Positions 43,852-52,038 of a DNA stretch of 53,519 nt are shown here, piece after piece. Numbering within the stretch: position 1 is the first letter of the stretch; the number at the start of each line of letters is the position of its first letter. The notes below the pieces were generated by a model. The model made no database searches and was not told where the DNA came from. It saw nothing but the letters and a program-made list of their open reading frames with translations. The position numbers and the translations under genes were made by a program. Source of the stretch: Saprospiraceae bacterium (GTDB lineage: Bacteria; Bacteroidota; Bacteroidia; Chitinophagales; Saprospiraceae); contig JABSSL010000025.1 in assembly GCA_013214355.1 (NCBI GenBank), positions 58,945 to 112,463 of the forward strand. The letters are read 5' to 3'.

Positions 43852-46233
43852 TTAGAACTCCACGCGGTAGTTGAATACCGGGAATAAGCCCGTCTGATAA
43901 TTGGACACAATCCCTTGTGCATTTGCACTATAAAAATTATTGAAAACGTTCAACCTGTTGGTTACATTTTGAATATCCAACATAATGGTATGGGTCACTT
44001 TCTTGGCATTGATCCGATAACTAACCCCCATATCAAAACGATAGTAAGTGCCAACCCTGGCATCGAATGGCCGATCCCATTCATACACGGTATATCCGGC
44101 TTCACGAGAGGCATCTAGGTTGATGGGGAATTGACGTCTACCACCTGCCAAGATGAATTTGCCGTTTAAGCCAAATATGTTATTTTTCTTACGCCCCATT
44201 TTAAACTCCTTCCCACCAAGCAAATTCAACTGATAGTTACCATTGAAAGCCGTGTTATAGGTTTTTCCGTTGGCGGGTGTGTACTTGGATTCGTAAATGG
44301 AGCCAGTGGCCAAGAAGTAGTAAGAATTGGAGAAGAACTTCTCTACGGTAAGGTCTAAGCCATAATTCACTCCTGTCCCTTCATTAACCACATTCTGCGC
44401 CCCAATAATATCCCAGATATCAACGGCATTGAGCAAAGATCCTAGGCTATTCGGGTCGCTTTCAATGGGTACATCATATAAGTATTGATAGTATATTTCT
44501 GCTTTTAGCCTCAAGTTTTCCGCGATCCGATAATCATAGCCCAGAACGGTGTGCAAAGACTTAGACAGTTCCAGATCTCGCGCAGGAGTATGTACGCGAC
44601 CACTCGGTAAAGTACCATCAAAAAGATAAGCCGCGGGATGCTCCATACGACTATGTAATCCTGCTGCTAGGCTCAATTTTTGCTTGGGGCTGGCTTGCCA
44701 TGAAAGTGCAACTCTAGGTTCTATGGAGTAGTTATCATTTAGGAGTAACTGAGAATAGTGCAGTCCGGTATTCAAGGTCCAATCTTCATCGAATCGATGT
44801 TTCCAATGCGCGAAGGCTTGAAAGAATTGCATATCACCTTGATTATCAAAGAACCTTACTAAACCTTCTCCTTGGTCTTCATCATAGGTGAAATCAAATT
44901 CTAAATGGCTCATGATCATTCCAGTTCGGATCGTATTGCGAGCATCAAATTTGTGATTATAAGTAGTGCTGACGCGGTAGGTATTATTGCTGGTCTTTGT
45001 TTCGTCATCGAGATGCTGAGCGTAGTCCTTTGTTTCGTCCAACCAGTATTCATCTTCCGAATAGGTGTTGGAGGACGCTGCTACCACCGTTCGAAGATAG
45101 CTCCGGTCTGAAAGTAATATGCGGTGTGAAAGGCCCACGGTACCAACTTTTTGTCGCTCATTAAATCCCCATCGGTCATCGTCCGATTGCCAGGCATTTT
45201 GGTCCGCTACTGGTTCTTCGTAGGCACGATTGCTGCCCCCTAAGCCCCAGAGATCGAAATTGCCCCATTTCTTGGTAGGAAAATGAAACTTGAAAGAAAC
45301 ATCTCGGTAAGCTGGTAGGACATCCCCCACTGGATTCAGTCCCAATTCCCCCAAAGCCGCCAGCGTTGCATAGCGGGCATTAATCAAGTAAGAAGCCTTT
45401 GAGTTCTTACCAAAGGGGCCTTCCATTGATCCTTCCATACCCATCACGCCTAGCATCAAGGAAAACTCTCGCTTTTCGTTATTGCCATTGCGCATATTCA
45501 GATCAAACACACTGGATTGTGCATTACCAAATTCCGCTGGGAATGCCCCCGTATAGAAATCTGAATTGGACAAAATGCTGCTACTTAACATACTTACTCC
45601 TCCTCCGGAGTTACCCATCGCACCGAAGTGATTGGGGTTTGGGATTTCAATACCCTCCAATCGCCAAAGGACGCCCATTGGCGAGTTTCCTCTCACGATA
45701 ATATCATTTGCCAGATCATCTCCAGAGCCTACTGCTACCCCAGCATAGTTTTGGGCCATCCTGGCCGGATCAAAGTAGCTCCCTGCGTAGCGCCCCGTTT
45801 CTTCTACCGAGAAAGAACGTGCACTAACCGTAGCCATTTCATTCAGGGTCTCCGCTTTGTCCAGTTCGGCTTTCACCACGACCTCTTGCATGGCTACCGC
45901 CGATTCAATCATATCAATATTTAAGACCAATTCCTTTCCGGAGGTAAGCATGATGCTATTCAAAATCACTGGCTCATATCCCAAGTACGTGATACTTATG
46001 TCTCGTCGCCCAACTAGTACATTCTCTAGTTTAAAATAGCCCTCAAAATCGGTTACCGTACCATTGAGTTCACCTTTTTCTTGCAAGGCAATCGTAGCGC
46101 CAATAAGGGGCATCTGGGTATCTTTATCAATTACCCTTCCACGAATGGTTTGTGTATGTTGTTGTGCAAAAGAAAGCTCACCAAAGAAACATAGCAAGCC
46201 TATTAGGAGCAGCTTTGAAAGCAACTTCTTCAT
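43852..46233 (-). CDS. TonB-dependent receptor with carboxypeptidase-like regulatory domain
   Basis: The ATG at 46233 opens a signal peptide (MKKLLSKLLLIGLLCFFGELSFAQ); the frame extends 39 codons further upstream without a plausible leader. The 793-residue protein has an N-terminal carboxypeptidase-regulatory-like (CarboxypepD_reg-like) domain (IRGRVIDKDTQMPLIGATI, about 30-115). A plug domain follows (IIVRGNSPMGVLWRLEGIEIPNPNH), then an outer-membrane beta-barrel ending in F. No SusD partner gene follows, so this is not a classical glycan-utilisation pair; the substrate is unknown and could be a metal chelate, peptide or sugar. The GIN lipoprotein gene lies directly downstream. Confidence 0.93.
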   Translation of the reverse strand: MKKLLSKLLLIGLLCFFGELSFAQQHTQTIRGRVIDKDTQMPLIGATIALQEKGELNGTVTDFEGYFKLENVLVGRRDISITYLGYEPVILNSIMLTSGKELVLNIDMIESAVAMQEVVVKAELDKAETLNEMATVSARSFSVEETGRYAGSYFDPARMAQNYAGVAVGSGDDLANDIIVRGNSPMGVLWRLEGIEIPNPNHFGAMGNSGGGVSMLSSSILSNSDFYTGAFPAEFGNAQSSVFDLNMRNGNNEKREFSLMLGVMGMEGSMEGPFGKNSKASYLINARYATLAALGELGLNPVGDVLPAYRDVSFKFHFPTKKWGNFDLWGLGGSNRAYEEPVADQNAWQSDDDRWGFNERQKVGTVGLSHRILLSDRSYLRTVVAASSNTYSEDEYWLDETKDYAQHLDDETKTSNNTYRVSTTYNHKFDARNTIRTGMIMSHLEFDFTYDEDQGEGLVRFFDNQGDMQFFQAFAHWKHRFDEDWTLNTGLHYSQLLLNDNYSIEPRVALSWQASPKQKLSLAAGLHSRMEHPAAYLFDGTLPSGRVHTPARDLELSKSLHTVLGYDYRIAENLRLKAEIYYQYLYDVPIESDPNSLGSLLNAVDIWDIIGAQNVVNEGTGVNYGLDLTVEKFFSNSYYFLATGSIYESKYTPANGKTYNTAFNGNYQLNLLGGKEFKMGRKKNNIFGLNGKFILAGGRRQFPINLDASREAGYTVYEWDRPFDARVGTYYRFDMGVSYRINAKKVTHTIMLDIQNVTNRLNVFNNFYSANAQGIVSNYQTGLFPVFNYRVEF

Positions 46234-46559
46234 GATGTAGATTGTTATCCTTCTTGGACAAATCTCGTGAACAATCAGAAAATGAGAGGAATAAGCGACG
46301 CTGACGATTACTGCCGGTAAAGTGTTGCCTTTCATTTTTGAGTATCTCAAAACACGAGATTGGTCTAAGAACTTTTGTTATAAGGTATTTTTAAAGAGTG
46401 TTTAACTGCGTAGTATCTAGTTTTTGCAGTGATCGGTAGTTCGGGGTTTCTAGCGTATGCCTACCTAGCTGTTAGGTGTATTCATATGTAGTAAGTCAAG
46501 CTAGGCAGGCACAGGTGTCGTTACAGTCGGGTTTTTCTTAACAGTGACAGTGTTTAGCT
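46234..46559. other. 326-bp gap with an inverted repeat
   Basis: An 11-of-12 base inverted repeat GCCTACCTAGCT / AGCTAGGCAGGC spans 46459-46510 with a 28-base loop. It could be a terminator of the beta-barrel gene's neighbour or an operator. No gene and no convincing promoter box were seen. Confidence 0.4.
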
Positions 46560-47150
46560 TTACCATCTTCTGCTGCCAAACCAGCCAAAACGCATCGTAA
46601 GGCCAATAATAGCACCGGAGAAATCTTCATTGGTATATCCTCTCTCTTCATTGGTTCCATCCACCCACCGATAGCCCACGGTACCGGCAATTCTGAACCA
46701 ACGGGTGAAGTTCATTTCAAGTCCTATTTCAGGGGTCAACACAAAAATCTTATCTAAATCACTGTAGCGAAGGCCAGGATCGTTTAGCTCTACATTAACA
46801 GCTCCCCAACCAATCTTGGCGCTTGTGTAAAGGTGAATCAATTTGTGTGGTGCGAAGGTACCTCCTAACCAAAACCCACCATGTCCAATATCGAGCACAC
46901 TTACATCGCCATTGTCGAATAGCTCTTCAAAATCAAGACTCCCTAATCCATATCCTCCAAAGAAGAAGTTATCGATGACCACACCACCGCCACCACCGAT
47001 GGAGGTATTTATGTTTTTGTCTAGTCCGAATTCCATAATGGGTCCCCCAAATCCTCCCACAACTCGGGCATTACTAAAAAGTGTCTGATGTTGGCTGAAT
47101 GCAGCTACAGTCATTAAACTGCAGAAAGTGATAATTAGTAATTTTTTCAT
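46560..47150 (-). CDS. Small outer-membrane beta-barrel protein
   Basis: The 196-residue protein has a signal peptide (MKKLLIITFCSLMTVAAFSQ) and a mature part rich in Gly and aromatic residues in alternating patterns, ending in an amphipathic strand (GAIIGLTMRFGWF). This fits an eight-stranded barrel. I recognise no closer family. It lies about 210 bp downstream of the STN-domain gene on the same strand, so it may be an outlying member of that operon. Confidence 0.75.
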   Translation of the reverse strand: MKKLLIITFCSLMTVAAFSQHQTLFSNARVVGGFGGPIMEFGLDKNINTSIGGGGGVVIDNFFFGGYGLGSLDFEELFDNGDVSVLDIGHGGFWLGGTFAPHKLIHLYTSAKIGWGAVNVELNDPGLRYSDLDKIFVLTPEIGLEMNFTRWFRIAGTVGYRWVDGTNEERGYTNEDFSGAIIGLTMRFGWFGSRRW

Positions 47151-47363
47151 TTTTCAAGATTTTCAAGTTGGCTACAACAGGAATTTAGTCGGATGTCGGA
47201 TGATTTTTTGTCCCTTATATCGTCGTGCCAACGTTTAACATTTCTAGTCTAGAAAGACCTGGTTTAGATTCGTTTGGGCATGGATCGGGCTGCTATGGGT
47301 CATGACAACTCATAGTTCCAAATGGCTCCAAGCGCCTATGTCAATAAGAAAAATTGGCTTATA

Positions 47364-49049
47364 CTAGAATCTGATTCCACCGGTGAAACCTAGCCACATT
47401 TGGCGATTTACACCATTTGCTGAAGTTGATTCTTGCAAAGCATAAGGAGCGACCAGTGAGCCGTATTCCTGAGTATCTTCATTGTATACTTTGGACAGCA
47501 TAAGGTTACCAACAGGTCCAAAGAATACGCTGGATGATCCTCTACCCAGTCTGAGATCAAAGAGCAATTTCAGCTGATTCAACTGGTTGAGCTCATTCGT
47601 CCATGGCTCCGCCTCGTTGATGTGCATGCTAATTGCTTCGATGTTCACCAGGAACCTAGGGCTAAATGTTATGGCGGTACCTAATCCGTAACCTACGCCC
47701 CAAGTCATAAAGTTGCCGTTGATGGTCTCGTTGCCGTTTACAACTTCCAATTGATCCCAACGTGCTCCCAATGATATGATGTTATAAAATCCTTTTACCC
47801 CTAGTTTTAATCCAAAATTTGCTAATAAAGATTCACTAGAGGATAATTCTACCTTATTATAACCGTGTCTAATGATGTTCAAAAGGCCAATAGGAAGGCC
47901 TCCCACAGAGTCAGCAATGTTAATCAAGCCAATCTGAAATCCATCTACTTTTTTTCCGACATTGAAAATCGGGCTTATCTGTCCCCAGCCAATATCTCCA
48001 GCCACATTAAATAAGCCAGAAATCTGCGTCGTCGCTTGCCCACCTGCTACATTAAACAAGGCTGAAGCCTGAGACACCTGATTTCCCTTACCCGCTACAT
48101 TAAACAAACCAGTGGCTTGAATACCACTCGTTTCCTTTGCTGAGACGTTGAACAGACCGGAGGCTTGCACCGCTTTAGATGTATTGGAAACGTTAAACAG
48201 TCCGGCAGCTTGGAGCCCTTGAACTTCCCCACCACTGGTATTGAAGAGGCCGCCAACCTGTGTTCCTGTAACATTTCCTCTCACGGTATTACCAAAGCCC
48301 GCTACTTGTACACCCTGTACGTCTTCCACAATGGTGTTAATAAATCCTCCAACTTCGATACCATCTACTCCTCCATTCGTTCCCCAAAAGATATTGACTG
48401 ATACATTATTGGTGATGTATTCGCTTTTATCCGCATTGGTACCCAAGAAAGGCATCAATGAAATCTGGGCCAAGCGATTATCGCCCACCGTCAATTGGGA
48501 GGAGGTTACATATGGCGTTACCTCCACTACCTCCGCATCTAGCTCAACAACCTTATTGCCACCAGGAATCGTCTTGATAGATTGTTTAGCTAAGGGGGAA
48601 AATGGATCTGTCTTTTCTCGAATAGGAGGAACGGGGACTGGTGCCTCACTGTAGATCGGGGTAGTTTGCGGCACGGATTTGGGGAGTGGTTTCGGCTTCA
48701 GCGGTTTAACTTTTGCACTGCTAGTGCGCTTAGCCTCTTTTTCTTTATATTTCAAGACCAGCTGGCCCCCTATTGGACGATAGGCAACGGAAGCCTGATC
48801 ACAAATATCATCTAATGCTTCGGATAGTTTCTTATCTCCTGGTCTTACCCAAATCTTACTCTCCAAGGGGATGTAATTGGCACTGTAGCTAAACTTCAGA
48901 TCATAATTTTTGCTTAAGTCATCTAAAACATGACCAAGCGTCTGATCACTGTAGGTGACCGATACGATCTGTGTCAATTCTTGAGCCTGCAGGCTTACAG
49001 AAAACAAGCAGGCTACGAACAAATACAGTCTGGTGCTTCTATTTCCCAT
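47364..49049 (-). CDS. STN-domain protein with LA_2272-like surface repeats, third gene of a sigma/FecR operon
   Basis: The ATG at 49049 opens a signal peptide (MGNRSTRLYLFVACLFSVSLQAQ), giving 561 residues. Residues about 33-103 form an STN (secretin/TonB short N-terminal) domain (LGHVLDDLSKNYDLKFSYS ... LVLKY), the type that contacts FecR-like anti-sigma factors. A Pro/Lys-rich linker (about 110-150) follows. Then come some eight repeats of about 20 residues of the form G.FNVxxxxxxGxQAxGLFNVA (about 253-406), as in LA_2272-type surface repeats. The C-terminus resembles a beta-barrel. It starts 57 bp after the FecR gene. In classical systems this position holds a TonB receptor; here the STN domain has a different effector. 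Confidence 0.85.
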   Translation of the reverse strand: MGNRSTRLYLFVACLFSVSLQAQELTQIVSVTYSDQTLGHVLDDLSKNYDLKFSYSANYIPLESKIWVRPGDKKLSEALDDICDQASVAYRPIGGQLVLKYKEKEAKRTSSAKVKPLKPKPLPKSVPQTTPIYSEAPVPVPPIREKTDPFSPLAKQSIKTIPGGNKVVELDAEVVEVTPYVTSSQLTVGDNRLAQISLMPFLGTNADKSEYITNNVSVNIFWGTNGGVDGIEVGGFINTIVEDVQGVQVAGFGNTVRGNVTGTQVGGLFNTSGGEVQGLQAAGLFNVSNTSKAVQASGLFNVSAKETSGIQATGLFNVAGKGNQVSQASALFNVAGGQATTQISGLFNVAGDIGWGQISPIFNVGKKVDGFQIGLINIADSVGGLPIGLLNIIRHGYNKVELSSSESLLANFGLKLGVKGFYNIISLGARWDQLEVVNGNETINGNFMTWGVGYGLGTAITFSPRFLVNIEAISMHINEAEPWTNELNQLNQLKLLFDLRLGRGSSSVFFGPVGNLMLSKVYNEDTQEYGSLVAPYALQESTSANGVNRQMWLGFTGGIRF

Positions 49050-49105
49050 GGGGCAGAATGGTGTTTCTAGGAAAAATGGTTTAAAGGTCTTCAGTAGTTT
49101 CTGCC

Positions 49106-50119
49106 TTATTTTATAATAATGACATTTTCTTCTTGCAATCGGCTTGTATCTACTTCCATCGGAATCTGGGCCCCCCACTTAAGGATACCAAGAATTTCCT
49201 TCAAGTCCTTTGCAGGTTGCTTCATAAGTCGGTAGGGCTCTTTCTTCAGTTCCTCATTTTGAACTTGAATTTCAACGCCAAAATGTCTCGCCAGGTCATC
49301 AAAAATGATTTCAAAAGGGATATCCTCGAAGTTAAATTCATTGCTCTTCCAGCTCGTCGCATTACTGATGGCCTCCTCTGTTTTTTCGATCGTCTTGCTT
49401 ACCTTATTCAAGACAGCGGAAGTATTCTTTACGAGGGTCACTTTTTCGTCCCCTCTCTGTTCCTCGAAGGTAACGGTGCCAGAGGTAACACTAATCTCTA
49501 TCACTTCGTCATCTGGGTAGGCTCTTACATTAAAGGACGTACCCAGTACGGTAGTTTTTGCTTCTCCACTGTAGATTTCAAAGGGAGAATCTTCCATGCG
49601 AGCGACATCAAAGAAGGCTTCTCCTTCTAATTTAATCTGTCGCTGAGTAAAACTTTCGGGATAAGATAGTCTGGAATCACCCCTCAACCATATCTGGCTA
49701 CCATCGGGTAAGGTGATTTCTTTGAGCTGCCCATCAAGGGTATTCACAGCTACCCAAGCGTCCGGCTGCCCATTGCCGGTGCTCCACCACCAACCTACTG
49801 CCAAAACAACTACAGCAGCAGCGGCGATCTGCAACCAGCGACGACTTGCCCTTCTTATGGAACGAATCTTAGCGCCGGGAGGCTGCTCGGACTCGACAGA
49901 AGGCAGCTTTTGATCGACTTTCGCCCAGGCGGCCTCGATATCCGCCTCGAATGCTGGCTCAGCATCCGCGGTCTTACTCCACACATCAATCATATCCTCC
50001 AGATAGGATTGATTAGTGGTATCGGACTCTGCCCAGGACATGAGCTCCTTCTTCTCAGGAGGACTCATATTCCCCGAAAGGTACTTGCCGATTAGATTTG
50101 TAAATTTTACATCTTCCAT
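49106..50119 (-). CDS. FecR family anti-sigma factor / regulator
   Basis: The ATG at 50119 (MEDVKFTNLIGKYLSG) is preferred to a GTG seven codons upstream, giving 337 residues. The cytosolic N-terminal part ends at a single membrane segment (about 94-111, WLQIAAAAVVVLAVGWWW). The periplasmic FecR domain follows (about 120-225; TLPDGSQIWL and TVLGTSFNVRAY are hallmarks). The C-terminal DUF4974 domain (about 265-335) has FEDIPFEIIFDDLARHFGVEI. FecR proteins bind the ECF sigma factor encoded with them and pass a signal from an STN-domain protein. It lies between the sigma gene and the STN gene. Confidence 0.95.
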   Translation of the reverse strand: MEDVKFTNLIGKYLSGNMSPPEKKELMSWAESDTTNQSYLEDMIDVWSKTADAEPAFEADIEAAWAKVDQKLPSVESEQPPGAKIRSIRRASRRWLQIAAAAVVVLAVGWWWSTGNGQPDAWVAVNTLDGQLKEITLPDGSQIWLRGDSRLSYPESFTQRQIKLEGEAFFDVARMEDSPFEIYSGEAKTTVLGTSFNVRAYPDDEVIEISVTSGTVTFEEQRGDEKVTLVKNTSAVLNKVSKTIEKTEEAISNATSWKSNEFNFEDIPFEIIFDDLARHFGVEIQVQNEELKKEPYRLMKQPAKDLKEILGILKWGAQIPMEVDTSRLQEENVIIIK

Positions 50120-50139
50120 TGCCTTATTTTCCGTTTCCA

Positions 50140-50177
50140 CCTATAGGATGCATTTTAACTAGGGATCCCCCTATAGG
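50140..50177. repeat. Two CCTATAGG palindromes 30 bp apart upstream of the FecR gene
   Basis: Identical 8-bp palindromes lie at 50140-50147 and 50170-50177, a spacing of about three helical turns. A near copy (CCTATAAGG on the - strand) lies before the sigma gene at 50846-50854. They are possible operators. Confidence 0.5.
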
Positions 50178-50206
50178 TTTTTAACTTTTTTTTAAAACTT
50201 TTTTGC

Positions 50207-50779
50207 CTACATAAAAAAGAGCATCAATATCATCATGGTTAAGTAATTCTGCAGCTTGCTACGTAAGACTTTCAAGGCCTTTCCCATCTGATTTTCTACC
50301 GTTTTGATAGATATGCCCATTTGGTCCGCAATTTCTTGATAAGTCATTTCTTCAAACCTACTTAGTTTGAATACAGCCTTGCATTTAGGAGGCAAGCTAT
50401 CGATAGCTGCCATGATATTGCCCTTCAGTTCTCCATATAGATAATCGTCTTCCCCGCTGTGATCATGTCCCAACGAGATATCTGGCTGAATTTCTTCTTC
50501 TTCGAACTTTTTATTTTTCCGTAAGTACCCGAGCGCCTCATTAATGGCCATGCGACGGATATAGGCTGAAAGAGAGGAGGTAATATTGATCTTTTCCCGC
50601 TTATCCCACAATCGTAAGAAGACTTCCTGTGCCAAGTCCTCGACCAGGTTTTTATCCCGAATAAAGCGGTGGATCGTCTTACAGACTGATAGATATTCAC
50701 TTTTAAAAATATCCCTCAATGCCGTACGATCATTGGCTTTCAGTCGGTCGATTATGTCGTTTAATTCAGGTTGTGGCAT
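50207..50779 (-). CDS. ECF (sigma-70 family) RNA polymerase sigma factor
   Basis: The 190-residue protein has region 2 (about 25-95, with EVFLRLWDKRE and SAYIRRMAINEALGYLRK) and region 4 (about 130-185: LPPKCKAVFKLSRFEEMTYQEIADQMGISIKTVENQM, a helix-turn-helix) and no regions 1 or 3, as in ECF factors. The ATG at 50779 (MPQPELNDII) is chosen over a TTG at 50812 that has no support. It is followed by FecR and then the STN-domain gene, so it is the output of a cell-surface signalling system. Its own promoter carries a TAGCTTTG box. Confidence 0.95.
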   Translation of the reverse strand: MPQPELNDIIDRLKANDRTALRDIFKSEYLSVCKTIHRFIRDKNLVEDLAQEVFLRLWDKREKINITSSLSAYIRRMAINEALGYLRKNKKFEEEEIQPDISLGHDHSGEDDYLYGELKGNIMAAIDSLPPKCKAVFKLSRFEEMTYQEIADQMGISIKTVENQMGKALKVLRSKLQNYLTMMILMLFFM

Positions 50780-50819
50780 AAGTATTCTCGGGTGTGATCC
50801 TCGTACAGTCAAAGATTCA

Positions 50820-50854
50820 CAAAGCTAAAAATAACAAAAAACTCACCTTATAGG
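50820..50854 (-). promoter_or_regulatory. Sigma-gene promoter: -7 box TAGCTTTG and a CCTATAAGG element
   Basis: The box TAGCTTTG (50827-50820 on the - strand) lies 41 bases before the ATG. CCTATAAGG (50854-50846) lies 18 bases upstream of it, where a -33 box would normally be, and resembles the palindromes before the FecR gene. Autoregulation is an inference. Confidence 0.45.
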
Positions 50855-51054
50855 ACAAATTTTGTCTTCGTCCTGTTCGATCAAAGTCAGACTTAGGGTA
50901 AAAGTCAAGCTTTCCAAAACCAAAGCAATACCAAAAACAAAAAAATCATTGGGGAACCAAAACCATAGTCCAGAGAATCGACGAAATCACAATATAGATG
51001 GAAGAACGGCTAAATTCACTATTGTGAAACTTATCCTTCTATGTTTTAATTCCT

Positions 51055-51062
51055 TAACTTTG
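51055..51062 (+). promoter_or_regulatory. -7 box (TAACTTTG) before the TPR-like membrane protein gene
   Basis: An exact TAnnTTTG match 29 bases before the ATG at 51092. The -33 region is unclear. Confidence 0.45.
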
Positions 51063-51091
51063 TGCCGCTTTAAGAACTTAAAAAAGTGCCT

Positions 51092-51706
51092 ATGTTTTTG
51101 ATTAATCCATATTTACGTTTTGCTTTGATGGGTGTCGGCATTATCGGGGGTATAATACTTTCGGTTTTGTATGGTTTCTGGTATGGTTTTCCCTTGTGGT
51201 TCTCTGGCCTGCTTTTATTGGTAGGTTACGTCCTACTAGGAACAGTTGGTTCTGCGGCGAAAGCTATGCAATCAATGGATATGGATAAATCCGAAAGATT
51301 ATTGAAACTTACGCTCTCTCCACGTTTACTATATCCAACGAATAGAGCGTACTTCTACATGATCAAAGGTTCCGTAGCCTTGTCGCAAAAGAAAACTGAT
51401 GAAGGAGAAAAATGGCTAAAAAAAGCGGAAGAGATCAATGTCCCTACGGACAATGAAAAGGCCATGCTACAGATTCAGCTTGCCAACATCGCGGCTTCAA
51501 AGAACAAGTGGAAGCAAGCTCAGCAGCATTATCGGAATACCAAAGGCTTAAAAATCACGCAACAAGAAATCCGAGACCAGTTGAAGCAATTCGAAAAAGT
51601 GCTAGCCAATCGTGGCCAAGCCAAGGCGGCTATGCGCCAAGGTGGCGGACAACGTGGTGGTATGATGATGCCCGGAGGTAAACGTCGCCGCCCAAAGATG
51701 AGATAG
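51092..51706 (+). CDS. TPR-like repeat protein with two membrane segments
   Basis: The ATG at 51092 is chosen over a GTG two codons upstream, giving 204 residues. Two hydrophobic segments (about 8-30 and 35-57) form an N-terminal hairpin in the membrane. After that comes a helical, TPR-like part with LSPRLLYPTNRAYFYMIKGSVALSQKKTDEGEKW. The C-terminus is basic and Gly-rich (MRQGGGQRGGMMMPGGKRRR), which might contact nucleic acid or lipid. No known family assigned. It has its own promoter and terminator. Confidence 0.75.
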   Translation: MFLINPYLRFALMGVGIIGGIILSVLYGFWYGFPLWFSGLLLLVGYVLLGTVGSAAKAMQSMDMDKSERLLKLTLSPRLLYPTNRAYFYMIKGSVALSQKKTDEGEKWLKKAEEINVPTDNEKAMLQIQLANIAASKNKWKQAQQHYRNTKGLKITQQEIRDQLKQFEKVLANRGQAKAAMRQGGGQRGGMMMPGGKRRRPKMR

Positions 51707-52038
51707 CTAAGTACGATGACTAAATCCTTGGAGCCATGGCTCCAAAGAACTGCCCAGCATCCTATTTGAGTGCTGGGCAGTTCTCGTTTAATCCCCAGGA
51801 TCCGCCTAGCAAGCTCCGATTTCTCCCTACGTAGCATTGAACTTTCCCGACGAAGGCGGCAACTCGATGCTTTACCTTTCTTCCTATAGAGAAGCTTCCC
51901 TAATATCCATTTTCCAGAAATATTAAGTCAGATAAGTCCATATTCGATGAATACTAAGGCCTGTTAACCAGTAGCATAGCTACACCTAAACCCGTATCGG
52001 GTTCCAGCTCAGAAATTTCATCACTAAATATCCGACTC
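51707..52038. other. 332-bp gap between the TPR-like and DUF2911 genes
   Basis: Besides the double hairpin, a short stem AACCCG / CGGGTT (51989-52003) lies 35 bp before the DUF2911 ATG. No TAnnTTTG box was found before that gene. Confidence 0.4.
51730..51783 (+). terminator. Two successive hairpins after the TPR-like gene
   Basis: A 14-bp perfect palindrome GGAGCCATGGCTCC (51730-51743) is followed by a 13-bp stem GAACTGCCCAGCA / TGCTGGGCAGTTC (51747-51783) with an 11-base loop. The second is a strong terminator structure, followed by TCGTTT. Confidence 0.7.

Larger units (their letters stand above)
50780..51091. other. Divergent promoter region between the sigma and TPR-like genes
   Basis: Holds the sigma-gene promoter elements (50820-50854) and the TAACTTTG box of the + gene (51055-51062). 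A 79-codon frame here is lysine-rich and has no start support, so it is not called. Confidence 0.5.

Noticed and set aside
43033-46233. TonB receptor and GIN lipoprotein as a SusC/SusD-type polysaccharide locus
   Set aside because: No SusD-like gene or glycan enzyme is adjacent; the GIN protein is a beta-helix lipoprotein, not SusD.
50862-51101. 79-codon lysine-rich + strand frame
   Set aside because: Overlaps the promoters of the sigma gene and of the TPR-like gene; composition looks like A-rich intergenic DNA.
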